A stretch of 64,000 bases of DNA from the NCBI RefSeq assembly GCF_031458325.1, contig NZ_JAVDYG010000001.1:4030001-4094000 (forward strand), given 5' to 3'. Both the position numbers and the translations under genes were made by a program. Each line of letters begins with the position of its first letter. Position 1 is the first letter of the stretch. Shown piece by piece: positions 27,553-35,784 of the stretch. The notes beneath the pieces are model-generated. The model worked only from the letters and a program-made list of their open reading frames with translations. It had not been told where the DNA came from and ran no database searches. Source of the DNA: Nocardioides marmoribigeumensis. GTDB lineage: Bacteria; Actinomycetota; Actinomycetes; Propionibacteriales; Nocardioidaceae.

Positions 27553-27581
27553 GCGGCTCCCACCGGGAGGCCGGGGTCAGC

Positions 27582-28580
27582 TCAGGAGAGCAGCTCCACC
27601 ACGGCCTGGTCGACCTGGTCGCGCGCCCGGTCCTGGTCCTGGTCGAGCCGCTTCAACGCCTCGGCGATGGTGGTGTCGGACTCGTAGAGGTCGATCACCT
27701 GCGGGTTGACGTAGGAGGAGCGGCACACCGTCGGGGTGTTGCCGAGCAGCTCGGAGGCGCCGACGATCGCCTCGCGGACGACCTTGGTGCGCGCGCGCTT
27801 GGAGGTCACCGGCTCGGCCGAGGCGACGGCCATGGCCACGTGGACGGTGGCGTGCCAGGTGCGGAAGTCCTTGGCGGTGACCTCGAGGTCGAACAGCTCG
27901 CGGATGTGGTCGTTGATCTGGCCCGGCTGGACAGCCACCCAGCGGTTGCCGACCTTGGCGCTCAGCAGGCGGGCGTCGGAGCGGCGGCGGCCGGCCATCG
28001 CGTCGACCACCGCCGTCATCAGCGGGTCGGTGAGCGTGATGCAGTGCTCGATGCCGGACTTGCCGACGAAGCAGAACACCCGGCCCTCGCCGTCGCGCGT
28101 GACGTGGCGGCGCTCCAGCGTGGTGAGGCCGTAGGCGCCGTTGGTCTCCGCGGACGCCTCGGAGCCGAGCCGGAAGCAGCCCAGGTCGACCAGGCGGACG
28201 GCGGCCGAGAGCGCGGTGGTGAGGTCGACGCGCTCCCAGCCGCTGAGGTCCTGGCGCAGCCGCTCGCGCACCCGCGGCAGCTTGACCGCCATCTCGAGCA
28301 CGCGGTCGAACTTGGCCTCGTCGCGCTTCTGGCGCCAGTAGGGGTGGTAGAGGTACTGGCGGCGCCCCGCCTCGTCGGTGCCGACCGCCTGCAGGTGGGC
28401 GTTGGGGTGCGGGGAGATCCACACGTCGCGCCAGGCCGGCGGGATGACCAGGGCCTTGACCCGGGCGACCTCCTCGGGCCCGAGGGGCGTGCCGTCCACG
28501 TCGAGGTAGCGGTGGCCGCGCCCGTGGCGCACCCGGGTCCAGCCGGGGTCCCGGGTCGAGACGGTTCGAAGACGAGGCAC
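27582..28580 (-). CDS. DNA topoisomerase IB (poxvirus-like)
   Basis: 332 residues. [14 protein letters not shown] and [21 protein letters not shown] form the N-terminal domain; [32 protein letters not shown] and the tyrosine in [14 protein letters not shown] (Tyr290) are the catalytic core. Type IB enzymes relax supercoils through a 3'-phosphotyrosine and are found patchily in bacteria, commonly in actinobacteria and proteobacteria. The C-terminus is Asp/Arg-rich. It is convergent with mshC. Confidence 0.93.
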   Translation of the reverse strand: MPRLRTVSTRDPGWTRVRHGRGHRYLDVDGTPLGPEEVARVKALVIPPAWRDVWISPHPNAHLQAVGTDEAGRRQYLYHPYWRQKRDEAKFDRVLEMAVKLPRVRERLRQDLSGWERVDLTTALSAAVRLVDLGCFRLGSEASAETNGAYGLTTLERRHVTRDGEGRVFCFVGKSGIEHCITLTDPLMTAVVDAMAGRRRSDARLLSAKVGNRWVAVQPGQINDHIRELFDLEVTAKDFRTWHATVHVAMAVASAEPVTSKRARTKVVREAIVGASELLGNTPTVCRSSYVNPQVIDLYESDTTIAEALKRLDQDQDRARDQVDQAVVELLS

Positions 28581-28690
28581 GCTCAGGAATTACCCGGCCC
28601 GAGAGGGCCGGAAACGGGCCCGGCAGGGTGACGTGCTCACCCGGACGTGACGGGACCCCGGCACCGTGGCGCCGGGGTCCGGTCAGGGTC

Positions 28691-28730
28691 GTGCAGGGTC
28701 GTGCAGGGTCGTGCAGGGTCGTGCAGGGGG
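28691..28730. repeat. Short tandem repeat, four copies of a 10-base unit
   Basis: GTGCAGGGTC is repeated about four times without change, with a degenerate start at 28681. It lies at the end of the GPGG membrane protein gene and has no reading frame of its own. A candidate for slippage-driven length variation. Confidence 0.85.
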
Positions 28731-28733
28731 TCG

Positions 28734-28877
28734 TCAGCGGAAGATGCTGTAGCCCCCGGGGCCGACGAGGCAGGCGACCACCAGCAGGACGATGCCGATG
28801 AGGATGTCCCCACCGACGATGCGGATGATGCCGTAGATGGCGATCGCGGCAGCGATCAGCCAGAGGATGAATGCCAT
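28734..28877 (-). CDS. GPGG-motif small membrane protein
   Basis: 47 residues: two hydrophobic helices (FILWLIAAAIAIYGIIRIVG and ILIGIVLLVVACLVG) ending in GPGGYSIFR, the landmark of a small actinobacterial membrane protein family. ATG 28877 is preferred over an upstream start because GGGAGGAA lies about nine bases before it. The role is unknown. Confidence 0.82.
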   Translation of the reverse strand: MAFILWLIAAAIAIYGIIRIVGGDILIGIVLLVVACLVGPGGYSIFR

Positions 28878-28996
28878 GGGGGTTGTTCCTCCCGACTCGG
28901 TGCGAGCGGCTCTCTTCCCGCTCACAGGTGCGACCTTGCGGCCACCAGGAGCAATACCCCCGGATCCTGCGGTCTACTCGTCCGTGGACGACAGAA

Positions 28997-29026
28997 CCGG
29001 CGGCCCACCCTGAGGTGGGCCGCCGG
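28997..29026 (-). terminator. Strong hairpin after the gene at 29093-29536
   Basis: CCGGCGGCCCACC pairs perfectly with GGTGGGCCGCCGG across a CTGA loop (13 bp stem), 67 bases beyond the end of the minus-strand gene. No U tract, typical for this GC content. Confidence 0.75.
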
Positions 29027-29092
29027 ATCGCGCCGTCACGAGGGTCGGGAGGGACCAGGGAGGGACCGTGGCGACCGGAGGGAGGGAGCTCG

Positions 29093-29536
29093 TCAGACGG
29101 TGACCCGCTGGCGCGGGATGCGCTGGCTGACCAGGGTGCGGCCGATGGTCGAGGCCCGCTCGGGCAGCGTGCCCGCGGGGGCCAGGCCGGCGATGCGCGC
29201 CAGGAGGGCGTGCTCCTGGGCGGTCGGCTCCCACAGCACCGGGTGGGTGTCGTGGGTGTCGAGGATGCGACGCAGGGTCGGGTGGGAGGCGGCGACCTCG
29301 TCGTAGAGGTCGCGGACGTCGACGGCGGTGCGCTCGGCGACGATCTCGCCGCGGTGCAGGCGGGCGACCAGGACGCGGACCCACTCGCGGTGCACCTCGA
29401 GCAGGACCTCCTCGTCGTCGGCGAAGTGGGTCTCGACGTCGTCGACGGCCGTCCAGGGGGCGACCACGTCGCCGGTCTCCTGCGCGGCACGCACGATCTC
29501 GCGCATCACCGCGCGGCGCTGAACCGAAGTGCTCAT
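29093..29536 (-). CDS. Hypothetical protein, all-helical, no cysteine
   Basis: 147 residues, not recognised. Sequence is charged and mostly helical, with several histidines (HFADDEEVLLEVHREWVRVL, SHPTLRRILDTHDTHPVLW). A hemerythrin-like fold can be imagined from the spaced His/Glu residues, but the HxxxE ligand set is not convincing. ATG 29536 was chosen because upstream codons are low-complexity Gly/Thr/Arg. CATAGT at 29631-29636 (minus strand) could be its -10. It is bounded by a strong hairpin downstream. Confidence 0.65.
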   Translation of the reverse strand: MSTSVQRRAVMREIVRAAQETGDVVAPWTAVDDVETHFADDEEVLLEVHREWVRVLVARLHRGEIVAERTAVDVRDLYDEVAASHPTLRRILDTHDTHPVLWEPTAQEHALLARIAGLAPAGTLPERASTIGRTLVSQRIPRQRVTV

Positions 29537-29923
29537 GTGTCCCCACCCCATCGTCGTGTCCCAGACCCCACCTCGTCCGGTTCCCGTCCCGGACCCGGTC
29601 CCCGATGCCTCCCCGGGGTGCCGTGGCCTCACTATGTCCTTGCAACGAGGCGCGGTTCCAGGAGGTCACGGGTGGACATGCCCTTTTTCTCCCTATTTAG
29701 GGAGGAAGGGCATCGTCGGTCCGGCCGTGGGTCACGGGTGCCACGGGACCCTGGTCCCGACTCCGGGCAGGACTGGTCCGAACGGGCCACCCGCCCCCTC
29801 CGAACGGGCGGAATCCGCAGGTCGCGGCCGGGTCGCTCGGCGATCCTCCGCCGGTTCGGGACCGAGGTCCCTGACACTCGGGGACGAGAGTCACGACCCC
29901 GGGAGGCCAGGGAGGTGGGCACC
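29537..29923. other. 387-base non-coding gap between divergent small genes
   Basis: Contains the leader and possible CATAGT box of the minus-strand gene on the left, and an AT-rich inverted repeat at 29678-29713. The rest, 29714-29905, has no conserved reading frame that I can recognise; a promoter for the gene at 29924 should lie here but I cannot place it. Confidence 0.6.
29678..29713. repeat. AT-rich imperfect inverted repeat
   Basis: ATGCCCTT and AAGGGCAT form the outer arms and CTCCCTA and TAGGGAG the inner arms, separated by short T-rich joints. The total is about 15 paired bases per arm in an unusually A/T-rich island. It could be a terminator, attenuator or operator; its direction is unclear. 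Confidence 0.7.
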
Positions 29924-30157
29924 GTGACCCTGACGACCACGACGACGCTGACGACCATGACGACCACGCCGACCACGCCGACCACGACGACCACGCCGAC
30001 CACGCCGACCACGCCGAGGACCGGCGGCGACGTCCGCACCCGGCGTACGTCGGCCGTGCGGGTCACCAGCGCCGCGCGGTGCCGCTGCGGCCAGCAGCTC
30101 GACTGCTGCGCGCGCAGCCACTGCCCCCGCTGCGGGCGCACGCTCCCTTCGTCCTGA
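29924..30157 (+). CDS. Small Thr-rich protein with a C-terminal Cys cluster
   Basis: 77 residues. The N-terminal ~35 consist almost only of Thr and Pro in TTTP/TTP repeats encoded by ACC-ACG runs. The C-terminus is CRCGQQLDCCARSHCPRCGR, six cysteines that could bind zinc as a ribbon. GGAGG eight bases before GTG 29924 supports translation. The opposite strand also has an open frame here, so coding status is moderate. No known family recognised; a small zinc-ribbon protein is the best description. Confidence 0.6.
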   Translation: MTLTTTTTLTTMTTTPTTPTTTTTPTTPTTPRTGGDVRTRRTSAVRVTSAARCRCGQQLDCCARSHCPRCGRTLPSS

Positions 30158-30255
30158 GCGCGTCCCGGGCCTGCTCGCACACTGACTAAGGTGGGCCCGA
30201 CGGGCTCCACCAGGGCCCTCGGGAGTCGACGGACGAGGGAAGGACGGGCGGCCGC

Positions 30256-30900
30256 GTGCAGGAGTCGCAGGACCGCATCTGGACCGTCCCCAACGCGCTG
30301 AGCCTGCTCCGGCTGGCCCTGCTGCCGGTGTTCCTCTGGCTCGTCCTCGGACCGCAGGCCGACGGCTGGGCGGTCGGGCTCCTGGTGGTGATGGGCCTCA
30401 GCGACTACCTCGACGGCTACGTCGCCCGTCGCTTCAACCAGTTCTCGCGGGTGGGGGAGATCCTCGACCCCGTCGCCGACCGGCTCACGATGCTCGTCGC
30501 GGTGATCGGCCTCGGCCTGCGCGACATCATGCCGGTGTGGCTCGTGGTCGCGCTGCCCGCGCGGGACCTGTTCCTGTGGACGCTCGTGCCGTTCCTGCGC
30601 AGCCGCGGCTACAACTCGCTGCCCGTGCATTTCCTCGGCAAGGCCGCCACCGCCGCGCTGCTCTACACCTTCCCCCTGCTCCTGCTCGGCGACGGGCCCA
30701 GCACCGCGGCGGAGGTCTGCCGGGCCATCGGCTGGGCCTTCGCGATCTGGGGCACGTGCATGTACTGGTGGGCCGGTCTCCTCTACGCCTGGCAGGTCCG
30801 CACCCTGCTGCGGGAGGTGCCGCGCGTGCGCGACACCGCCGGCACGCCCGGCACCCCTGAGCCGACCGGCCACCGCGGCACCCCCGGGGCCCGCGGGTGA
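30256..30900 (+). CDS. CDP-alcohol phosphatidyltransferase (PgsA-type)
   Basis: 214 residues with about five membrane helices. The family motif D-G-x2-A-R-x8-G-x3-D-x3-D is intact in SDYLDGYVARRFNQFSRVGEILDPVADR near 53-80. It corresponds in position to Rv1822 (pgsA2) of Mycobacterium tuberculosis; the phospholipid head group cannot be fixed from sequence. A TAAGGT -10-like box lies at 30187-30192. The stop overlaps the DUF881 gene, so it leads that operon. Confidence 0.92.
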   Translation: MQESQDRIWTVPNALSLLRLALLPVFLWLVLGPQADGWAVGLLVVMGLSDYLDGYVARRFNQFSRVGEILDPVADRLTMLVAVIGLGLRDIMPVWLVVALPARDLFLWTLVPFLRSRGYNSLPVHFLGKAATAALLYTFPLLLLGDGPSTAAEVCRAIGWAFAIWGTCMYWWAGLLYAWQVRTLLREVPRVRDTAGTPGTPEPTGHRGTPGARG

Positions 30901-31853
30901 GCACCCCCGGGCCCGCGACGACGCCGGCCCAGCGGCCGCTCCCGCCCCAGGTGACGATGGGGCTGCTGGACTACCTCGTCGCCACCAGCCTCGACGGTGA
31001 CTACGCCGCCGCAGCGGCGGCGCGGGGCCAGGCAGGAGGCGCCGGGCGACCCGGAGGTGCCGGGCGCGCGAGGGCCCGCCGCCGGCACGGGTGGACCGCG
31101 GTCGTGCTCGGTCTCTTCGCGCTCCTGCTGGCGGTCGCCGCCGTGCAGAGCGCGCGTGCCGAGCCGGCCCGCACGCAGAGCCGCGCCTCGTTGGTCTCCG
31201 AGGCGCGGTCGGCCGACTCCGCCCTGCGTGCGGCCCGCCGCGACGTCGCCCGGCTGCGGCGCGAGGTCGCGCGGCTCGACCGTCGCCGCGTGCAGCTGGT
31301 CCGCAGGGCCGTCGCCACCGACGCCGCCGCCACCCGCCTCGGTGCCGCGACCGGCACCGTCCCGGTCACGGGGCCCGGCATGACGGTGACCGTCGACGAC
31401 GCCCCCGACGCCACGAACCGTCGCCAGCAGGTCTACGACCAGGACCTCCAGAAGCTGGTCAACGGCCTCTGGGCGGCGGGCGCCGAGGCGGTCGCGATCA
31501 ACGGGCAGCGGCTCACCGCCCTCAGCGCGATCCGGCTGGCCGGCGAGGCGATCACGGTCAACTTCCGCTCGCTCCGACGGCCCTACGTCGTCTCCGCGAT
31601 CGGCAATCCGGACGACCTTCCCGCGCGGTTCGTCGACACCGCCGGCGGCACCTGGTGGTTGAATCTCAAGGCGGTCTACGGCCTGCGCCTGGACCTCGAG
31701 TCCGCCGACGCGCTGCGCCTGCCGGCCGTGCGCCCGCCGCTGCTGCGCTCGGCGGAGGTCCTCACCCGCGGCGGCCGTGCCGACGGTGCCGACGGGGCTG
31801 GAGGAGCCCGCTCGCCCGACCCGACCCCCGACACCCCCGGAGGACCCTCGTGA
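30897..31853 (+). CDS. DUF881 membrane-anchored protein (first copy)
   Basis: 318 residues. Cytoplasmic Gly/Ala-rich N-terminus with LDYLVATSLDGDYA, a membrane helix near 65-85, a coiled coil (SEARSADSALRAARRDVARLRREVARLDRRR), then the DUF881 domain with VTGPGMTVTVDD, VNGLWAAGAEAVAINGQRLT and PYVVSAIGNPDDL. DUF881 proteins sit in the envelope near the divisome in actinobacteria; a precise activity is not known. Overlaps its neighbours by four bases on both sides. Confidence 0.92.
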   Translation: MSTPGPATTPAQRPLPPQVTMGLLDYLVATSLDGDYAAAAAARGQAGGAGRPGGAGRARARRRHGWTAVVLGLFALLLAVAAVQSARAEPARTQSRASLVSEARSADSALRAARRDVARLRREVARLDRRRVQLVRRAVATDAAATRLGAATGTVPVTGPGMTVTVDDAPDATNRRQQVYDQDLQKLVNGLWAAGAEAVAINGQRLTALSAIRLAGEAITVNFRSLRRPYVVSAIGNPDDLPARFVDTAGGTWWLNLKAVYGLRLDLESADALRLPAVRPPLLRSAEVLTRGGRADGADGAGGARSPDPTPDTPGGPS

Positions 31854-32182
31854 TCGCCGCCCTGGGCCTGTTGCTCGGCATCGTCGTCGGGGTGTTCTTC
31901 ACCCCCGACGTGCCCTACTGGCTCGAGCCCTACCTGCCCATCGCCGTCGTCGCCGCCCTCGACGCCGTCTTCGGCGCGCTCCGCGCCTTCCTCGACGGCA
32001 TCTTCGACGACAAGGTCTTCCTCATCTCGTTCGTCAGCAACGTGCTGATCGCGGCGCTCATCGTCTACCTCGGCGACCAGCTCGGCGTCGGCGGCCAGCT
32101 CAGCACCGGCGTGGTCGTGGTCCTCGGCATCCGGATCTTCTCCAACGTCGCGGCGATCCGCCGTCACCTGTTCCATGCCTGA
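31850..32182 (+). CDS. sbp: Small basic protein (Sbp, DUF1290)
   Basis: 110 residues with three or four membrane helices; PYLPIAVVAALDAVFGALRAFLDGIFDDKVFLISF is the family landmark. The small membrane protein is found between two DUF881 genes in actinobacteria, as here (Rv1824 in M. tuberculosis). GTG 31850 overlaps the upstream stop. Confidence 0.93.
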   Translation: MIAALGLLLGIVVGVFFTPDVPYWLEPYLPIAVVAALDAVFGALRAFLDGIFDDKVFLISFVSNVLIAALIVYLGDQLGVGGQLSTGVVVVLGIRIFSNVAAIRRHLFHA

Positions 32183-32990
32183 CCCGACACCGGCCACCAC
32201 GCCCCCGACCGTCGCCCCGGCCGGGCCGGAGGAGCCACGCCGCCGGGCGCTGCGCGAGCTCCTGCACCCGCGGTGGTCCCGCGGGCAGGCGGTCGCCGCG
32301 ATCCTGCTGGCCGGGCTCGGCTTCGCGGCGGCCGTGCAGGTGCGCAGCAACGACCAGGACCAGAACTTCACCGGCGCCCGCCAGTCCGACCTCATCGCGC
32401 TGATCAACTCGCTCAGCCTGGCCGCGGAGCGTGCGCGCGACGAGATCGACCAGCTCACCCGCACCCGCGACCAGCTGCGGGGCAGCACGAGCAGCGACAG
32501 CGCGGCGCTCCGGCTGGCGCGGGAGCAGGAGCGCACCTGGGGGATCCTGGCCGGCACCCTCGCCGTGCGCGGCCCCGGGGTGCGCATCACGGTCGACCCT
32601 CGCGGCGCCGGCGTCGGCACCGACCAGATCCTCAACGGCCTGCAGGAGCTGCGCGACGCCGGGGCCGAGTCGATCGAGATCAACGACCGGGTGCGCGTGG
32701 TGGCCCAGACCGCGATCACCGACACCTCGGGCGGCGGCGGCCGGGTCGCGGCGATCCGCGTCGACGGCGTGACGCTGCAGCCGCCGTACGTCATCGACGT
32801 GATCGGGGACCCCGACACCCTGTCCTCGGGCGTGGACTTCCAGGGCGGATTCGTCACGGAGGTCGAGGACGTCGGGGGCGCGGTCCGCGTCGAGCGGGCC
32901 CAGCGCATCGAGATCACCAGCCTGCACGCCACGCAGCGGCTGCGCTACGCCACGCCCGACCCTCAGGACCCGGAGGGCTCGGGGGAGTAG
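32175..32990 (+). CDS. DUF881 membrane-anchored protein (second copy)
   Basis: 271 residues; ATG 32175 starts eight bases inside sbp. A basic N-terminus and a helix at ~45-62 are followed by a coiled coil (LSLAAERARDEIDQLTRTRDQLRG) and the DUF881 domain (VRGPGVRITVDP, LNGLQELRDAGAESIEINDRVRV, PPYVIDVIGDPDTL). It is a diverged paralogue of the gene at 30897-31853 and corresponds to Rv1825. Confidence 0.92.
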   Translation: MPDPTPATTPPTVAPAGPEEPRRRALRELLHPRWSRGQAVAAILLAGLGFAAAVQVRSNDQDQNFTGARQSDLIALINSLSLAAERARDEIDQLTRTRDQLRGSTSSDSAALRLAREQERTWGILAGTLAVRGPGVRITVDPRGAGVGTDQILNGLQELRDAGAESIEINDRVRVVAQTAITDTSGGGGRVAAIRVDGVTLQPPYVIDVIGDPDTLSSGVDFQGGFVTEVEDVGGAVRVERAQRIEITSLHATQRLRYATPDPQDPEGSGE

Positions 32991-33040
32991 CCTGCGGCCA
33001 CCACCGATCCGACCCCACCACCCCGCCAGGAGGACCCGAC

Positions 33041-33427
33041 GTGTTTCCCGACGACCTGAGGTACACCGCCGAGCACGAGTGGGTCCGCGGCCCCGAGGGC
33101 GACGGTGACGTCGTCCGGATCGGCATCACCGACTACGCCCAGGAGCAGCTCGGCGACATCGTCTACGTCTCGCTGCCGGCGGTCGGCGAGCAGGTCGAGG
33201 AGGGCGCGTCGGTGGGCGAGCTGGAGTCGACCAAGTCGGTCTCCGACGTCTACGCACCGCTGTCCGGCGAGGTGGTCGCGGTCAACGAGGCCCTCGACGA
33301 CCACCCCGAGATGGTCAACGCCGAGGCGTTCGGCGCGGGCTGGCTGTTCGAGCTGAGGCTCGCCGACCCCGCCGCCCTCGACGGACTGCTCGACGCGGCC
33401 GCCTACCAGGCCGGCGTCGAGTCCTGA
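33041..33427 (+). CDS. gcvH: Glycine cleavage system H protein
   Basis: 128 residues. The lipoylation site is Lys65 in ELESTKSVSDVYAP. GcvH shuttles the aminomethyl group between the P, T and L proteins. GTG 33041 has CCAGGAGG eleven bases upstream. gcvP lies 4 kb downstream under a glycine riboswitch, but gcvH shows none in its 50-base leader; it is separated from garA by a regulatory gap. Confidence 0.96.
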   Translation: MFPDDLRYTAEHEWVRGPEGDGDVVRIGITDYAQEQLGDIVYVSLPAVGEQVEEGASVGELESTKSVSDVYAPLSGEVVAVNEALDDHPEMVNAEAFGAGWLFELRLADPAALDGLLDAAAYQAGVES

Positions 33428-33436
33428 CCCGAGGCG

Positions 33437-33479
33437 GGCCCGGCGGGCCCGGTGGGCCCGGTGGGCCCGGTGGGCCTGC
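33437..33479. repeat. Nine-base tandem repeat after gcvH
   Basis: The unit GGTGGGCCC is repeated about three to four times with small changes. It is palindromic-rich and may fold into a terminator-like structure; no gene reads through it. Confidence 0.7.
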
Positions 33480-33496
33480 GTGGGCCCGGCGCGGGT

Positions 33497-33563
33497 TTGC
33501 CAGGACGGTTGCCCCGACTGGTAGATTCGCCGAACCATCAACCTCGACCTGTACGTGAAGGTT
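33497..33563 (+). promoter_or_regulatory. garA promoter with MerR-type inverted repeat
   Basis: TTGCCA at 33497-33502 and TAGATT at 33522-33527 are spaced by 19 bases, the length usual for MerR-controlled promoters. Immediately downstream, AACCTCGA and TGAAGGTT (33540-33563) form an imperfect inverted repeat that resembles the repeat before the second MerR gene (35600-35624). Position after the -10 would suit repression. Confidence 0.6.
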
Positions 33564-33648
33564 GAGGCCCCGGTGGTCGCAGGCAGGACCCCCGTCCGAA
33601 CCCCGTACGAACAGCGCCATCCACCCCCGTCGTCCCAGGAGGACCTCG

Positions 33649-34191
33649 ATGCCGTTCTGCACCGCGTGCGGTCGCCAGAACCCCGACGACGCCCGCTTCT
33701 GCGCCCAGTGCGGCACGCGTCTGGTGCAGCTGGACGACACCGGCAGCCAGCCGGCGGTCGGAGGCGGCTCGGGGTCGACCAGCGACTCGACGATCACCTT
33801 CCGTGCGCCGGTCAAGGGCGACGCGGAGGAGCGGGCGCTCAACCCGGGCGACGCCGCCGCGGTCGACGCGCTGCCGTCCGGGCACGCGCTCCTGGTGGTC
33901 CAGCGCGGCCCCAGCGCCGGGAGCCGCTTCCTGCTGGACACCGACACGGTGACCGCGGGGCGCTCGCCCGACAGCGAGATCTTCCTCGACGACGTCACCG
34001 TCTCGCGCCGGCACGCGGAGTTCCGTCGCACCGGTGAGGGGTTCACCGTGCGCGACGTGGGCAGCCTCAACGGCACCTACGTCAACCGCGACCGCATCGA
34101 CGCGGTGCTCCTGCAGGGCGGCGACGAGGTCCAGATCGGCAAGTTCCGTCTGGTCTACTTCGCCAGCCAGGCCGGTTTCGGCGGCCAGTGA
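33649..34191 (+). CDS. garA: FHA-domain regulator GarA (OdhI) with N-terminal zinc ribbon
   Basis: 180 residues. Residues 1-25 form a CxxC...CxxC zinc ribbon (CTACGRQNPDDARFCAQCG). A phospho-switch segment TSDSTITFRAP near 45 aligns with the ETTSVF phosphorylation segment of mycobacterial GarA. The FHA domain follows with AGRSPDSEIFLDDVTVSRRHAEF and DVGSLNGTYVN. GarA inhibits 2-oxoglutarate metabolism and glutamate dehydrogenase according to its phosphorylation by Ser/Thr kinases. CCAGGAGG precedes ATG 33649. The stop overlaps the ftsR-like gene. Confidence 0.93.
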   Translation: MPFCTACGRQNPDDARFCAQCGTRLVQLDDTGSQPAVGGGSGSTSDSTITFRAPVKGDAEERALNPGDAAAVDALPSGHALLVVQRGPSAGSRFLLDTDTVTAGRSPDSEIFLDDVTVSRRHAEFRRTGEGFTVRDVGSLNGTYVNRDRIDAVLLQGGDEVQIGKFRLVYFASQAGFGGQ

Positions 34192-34940
34192 CCCGCCCGG
34201 GAACCAGCGTGACCGAGGCCGGCGCCGCCCAGGCGCGGATGAACATCGGCGAGGTGCACGCCGCGCTGCGCGAGGAGTTCCCCTCGCTGCTGCTGAGCAA
34301 GCTGCGCTACTTCGAGGCCGAGGGCCTGGTCGTGCCCACGCGCACCCCGTCGGGCTACCGCAAGTACTCCTCCGACGACGTCGAGCGGCTCCGCACGGCC
34401 CTGGTGCTCCAGCGTGACCACCACCTGCCGCTCAAGATCATCAAGGAGCACCTCGACGCGATGGACCGCGGCCTCGAGCCGCCGGCCCTCTCGTCCGGTC
34501 CGCGGGTGCCACGGCTGGTGCTCGCCCCCGACGGTGCCCCCTCCTCGGAGACCTTCGCCACCGACGGCTCGACGCTGCGGCTGACCCGCCGCGAGCTGTG
34601 CGCGGCAGCCGAGGTCGACGAGGCGCTGCTCGACGACCTGGAGTCCTACGGCCTGGTCGTCCCCCGGCCCGGGTCGGCGCCCTACGACAACGACGCGATC
34701 GTGATCGCCCGGACCGCGGCAGAGCTGGCCTCGTTCGGCATCGAGCCGCGCCACCTGCGGGCCTTCAAGACGGCCGCCGACCGCGAGGTCGGGCTGGTCG
34801 AGCAGGTCGCGGCCCCCATCCGGCGCAGCCGCGAACGCGGTGCGGAGGGCCGCGCCGAGGAGGTCACCGGCCAGATCGCCGCCCTCTCGGTGCGCCTGCA
34901 CGCCACGCTCGTGCGCGTCGGCCTGCGCCGCCTCCGGTGA
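34188..34940 (+). CDS. ftsR: MerR-family regulator, FtsR/Rv1828-like
   Basis: 250 residues. N-terminal HTH with MNIGEVHAAL, SKLRYFEAEGLVVPTRTPSGYRKYSSDDVERL, then a second winged-helix-like segment LTRRELCAAAEVDEALLDDLESYGLV in the middle. This two-part layout is that of Rv1828, and of FtsR, an activator of ftsZ in corynebacteria. GTG 34188 overlaps garA; GTG 34209 is an alternative. I expect a cell-division-related role from family and synteny; target genes are not shown by sequence. Confidence 0.88.
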   Translation: MTRPGTSVTEAGAAQARMNIGEVHAALREEFPSLLLSKLRYFEAEGLVVPTRTPSGYRKYSSDDVERLRTALVLQRDHHLPLKIIKEHLDAMDRGLEPPALSSGPRVPRLVLAPDGAPSSETFATDGSTLRLTRRELCAAAEVDEALLDDLESYGLVVPRPGSAPYDNDAIVIARTAAELASFGIEPRHLRAFKTAADREVGLVEQVAAPIRRSRERGAEGRAEEVTGQIAALSVRLHATLVRVGLRRLR

Positions 34941-35012
34941 GTCCTCGCGGCTGGTGCACCGGGGGAGCGAAACCCCGACGTCCGGCCTGATCGCCGGGAG
35001 TAGGCTGGCCAG

Positions 35013-35525
35013 GTGCGCGAAGTCGATGTGGTGGGAGTCCGGGTCGAGATGCCGGCCAACCGGCCGATCGTGCTGCTGCGCGAGTCCCACGGGGACCGCT
35101 ACCTGCCGATCTGGATCGGCGCGGGGGAGGCGACCGCGATCGCCTTCGCCCAGCAGGGCGTCGTACCCCCTCGCCCCCTGACCCACGACCTGCTCAAGGA
35201 CGTCCTGGGGGCCACCGGCAACGAGCTCACCGAGGTGCGCATCACCGAGGTCAGCGACGGGGTCTTCTACGCCCTGCTCGTGCTGTCGTCCGGCGCCGAG
35301 GTCAGCGCCCGGCCCTCGGACTCGATCGCCCTGGCGCTGCGCACCGGCTCGCGCATCGTCTGCGCCGAGGACGTGCTCGACGAGGCCGGCATCGAGGTGC
35401 CCGAGGAAGAGGAGGAGGAGGTCGAGAAGTTCCGCGAGTTCCTCGACTCCGTCTCTCCCGAGGACTTCGAGTCCCCCGACGACGACGCCCCGTCCGACCC
35501 TCCGCCGGGCGCCCCACCCGCCTGA
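35013..35525 (+). CDS. DUF151 bifunctional nuclease-family protein
   Basis: 170 residues. PIVLLRESHGDRYLPIWIGAGEATAIAFAQQG and RPLTHDLLKDVL are the DUF151 core, followed by ARPSDSIALALRTG; the C-terminal ~45 residues are acidic. The family includes plant bifunctional nucleases and the mycobacterial Rv1829. Activity in bacteria is not firmly defined. TAGGCT ends six bases before GTG 35013, so the start is probably leaderless. Confidence 0.92.
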   Translation: MREVDVVGVRVEMPANRPIVLLRESHGDRYLPIWIGAGEATAIAFAQQGVVPPRPLTHDLLKDVLGATGNELTEVRITEVSDGVFYALLVLSSGAEVSARPSDSIALALRTGSRIVCAEDVLDEAGIEVPEEEEEEVEKFREFLDSVSPEDFESPDDDAPSDPPPGAPPA

Positions 35526-35599
35526 TCCCGGCGCACTCCGGGCGTGGTCCGGGCGTGATCCGGGCGTGATCCGCGCCGGGTCTCGCGCTCCCGGCGATT

Positions 35600-35655
35600 A
35601 ACCTTCACGTTGAGGTTGAAGGTTGCGACACGCCGGGCGCAGACCTTCAAGGTCT
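35600..35655 (+). promoter_or_regulatory. MerR-type operators upstream of the second MerR gene
   Basis: AACCTTCA and TGAAGGTT (35600-35624) form a perfect 8-bp inverted repeat with a nine-base centre. A second perfect palindrome, AGACCTTCAAGGTCT, lies at 35641-35655. Both contain ACCTTCA, shared with the repeat upstream of garA. They are about 130-185 bases before the gene at 35785 and are likely autoregulatory or FtsR sites. Confidence 0.7.
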
Positions 35656-35784
35656 TTGACCACGCGAGGGTTCGCGCGTACGGTCGATCTCACTTCGTCG
35701 TAGTTCCACCGCTGTAGCCCACTCCGGGCCCCAACGGCTTCCCCTCGGGACTACGCACGACGGAGGCACAGAGCGGAGGACACC

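Noticed and set aside
27582-28580. Phage integrase (tyrosine recombinase)
   Set aside because: The Tyr motif CRSSYVNP and the N-terminal domain fit topoisomerase IB; no attachment site, tRNA or phage genes are nearby.
28681-28735. Repeated units resembling a short CRISPR array
   Set aside because: The 10-base units are directly adjacent without spacers and no cas gene is near; it is a simple tandem repeat.
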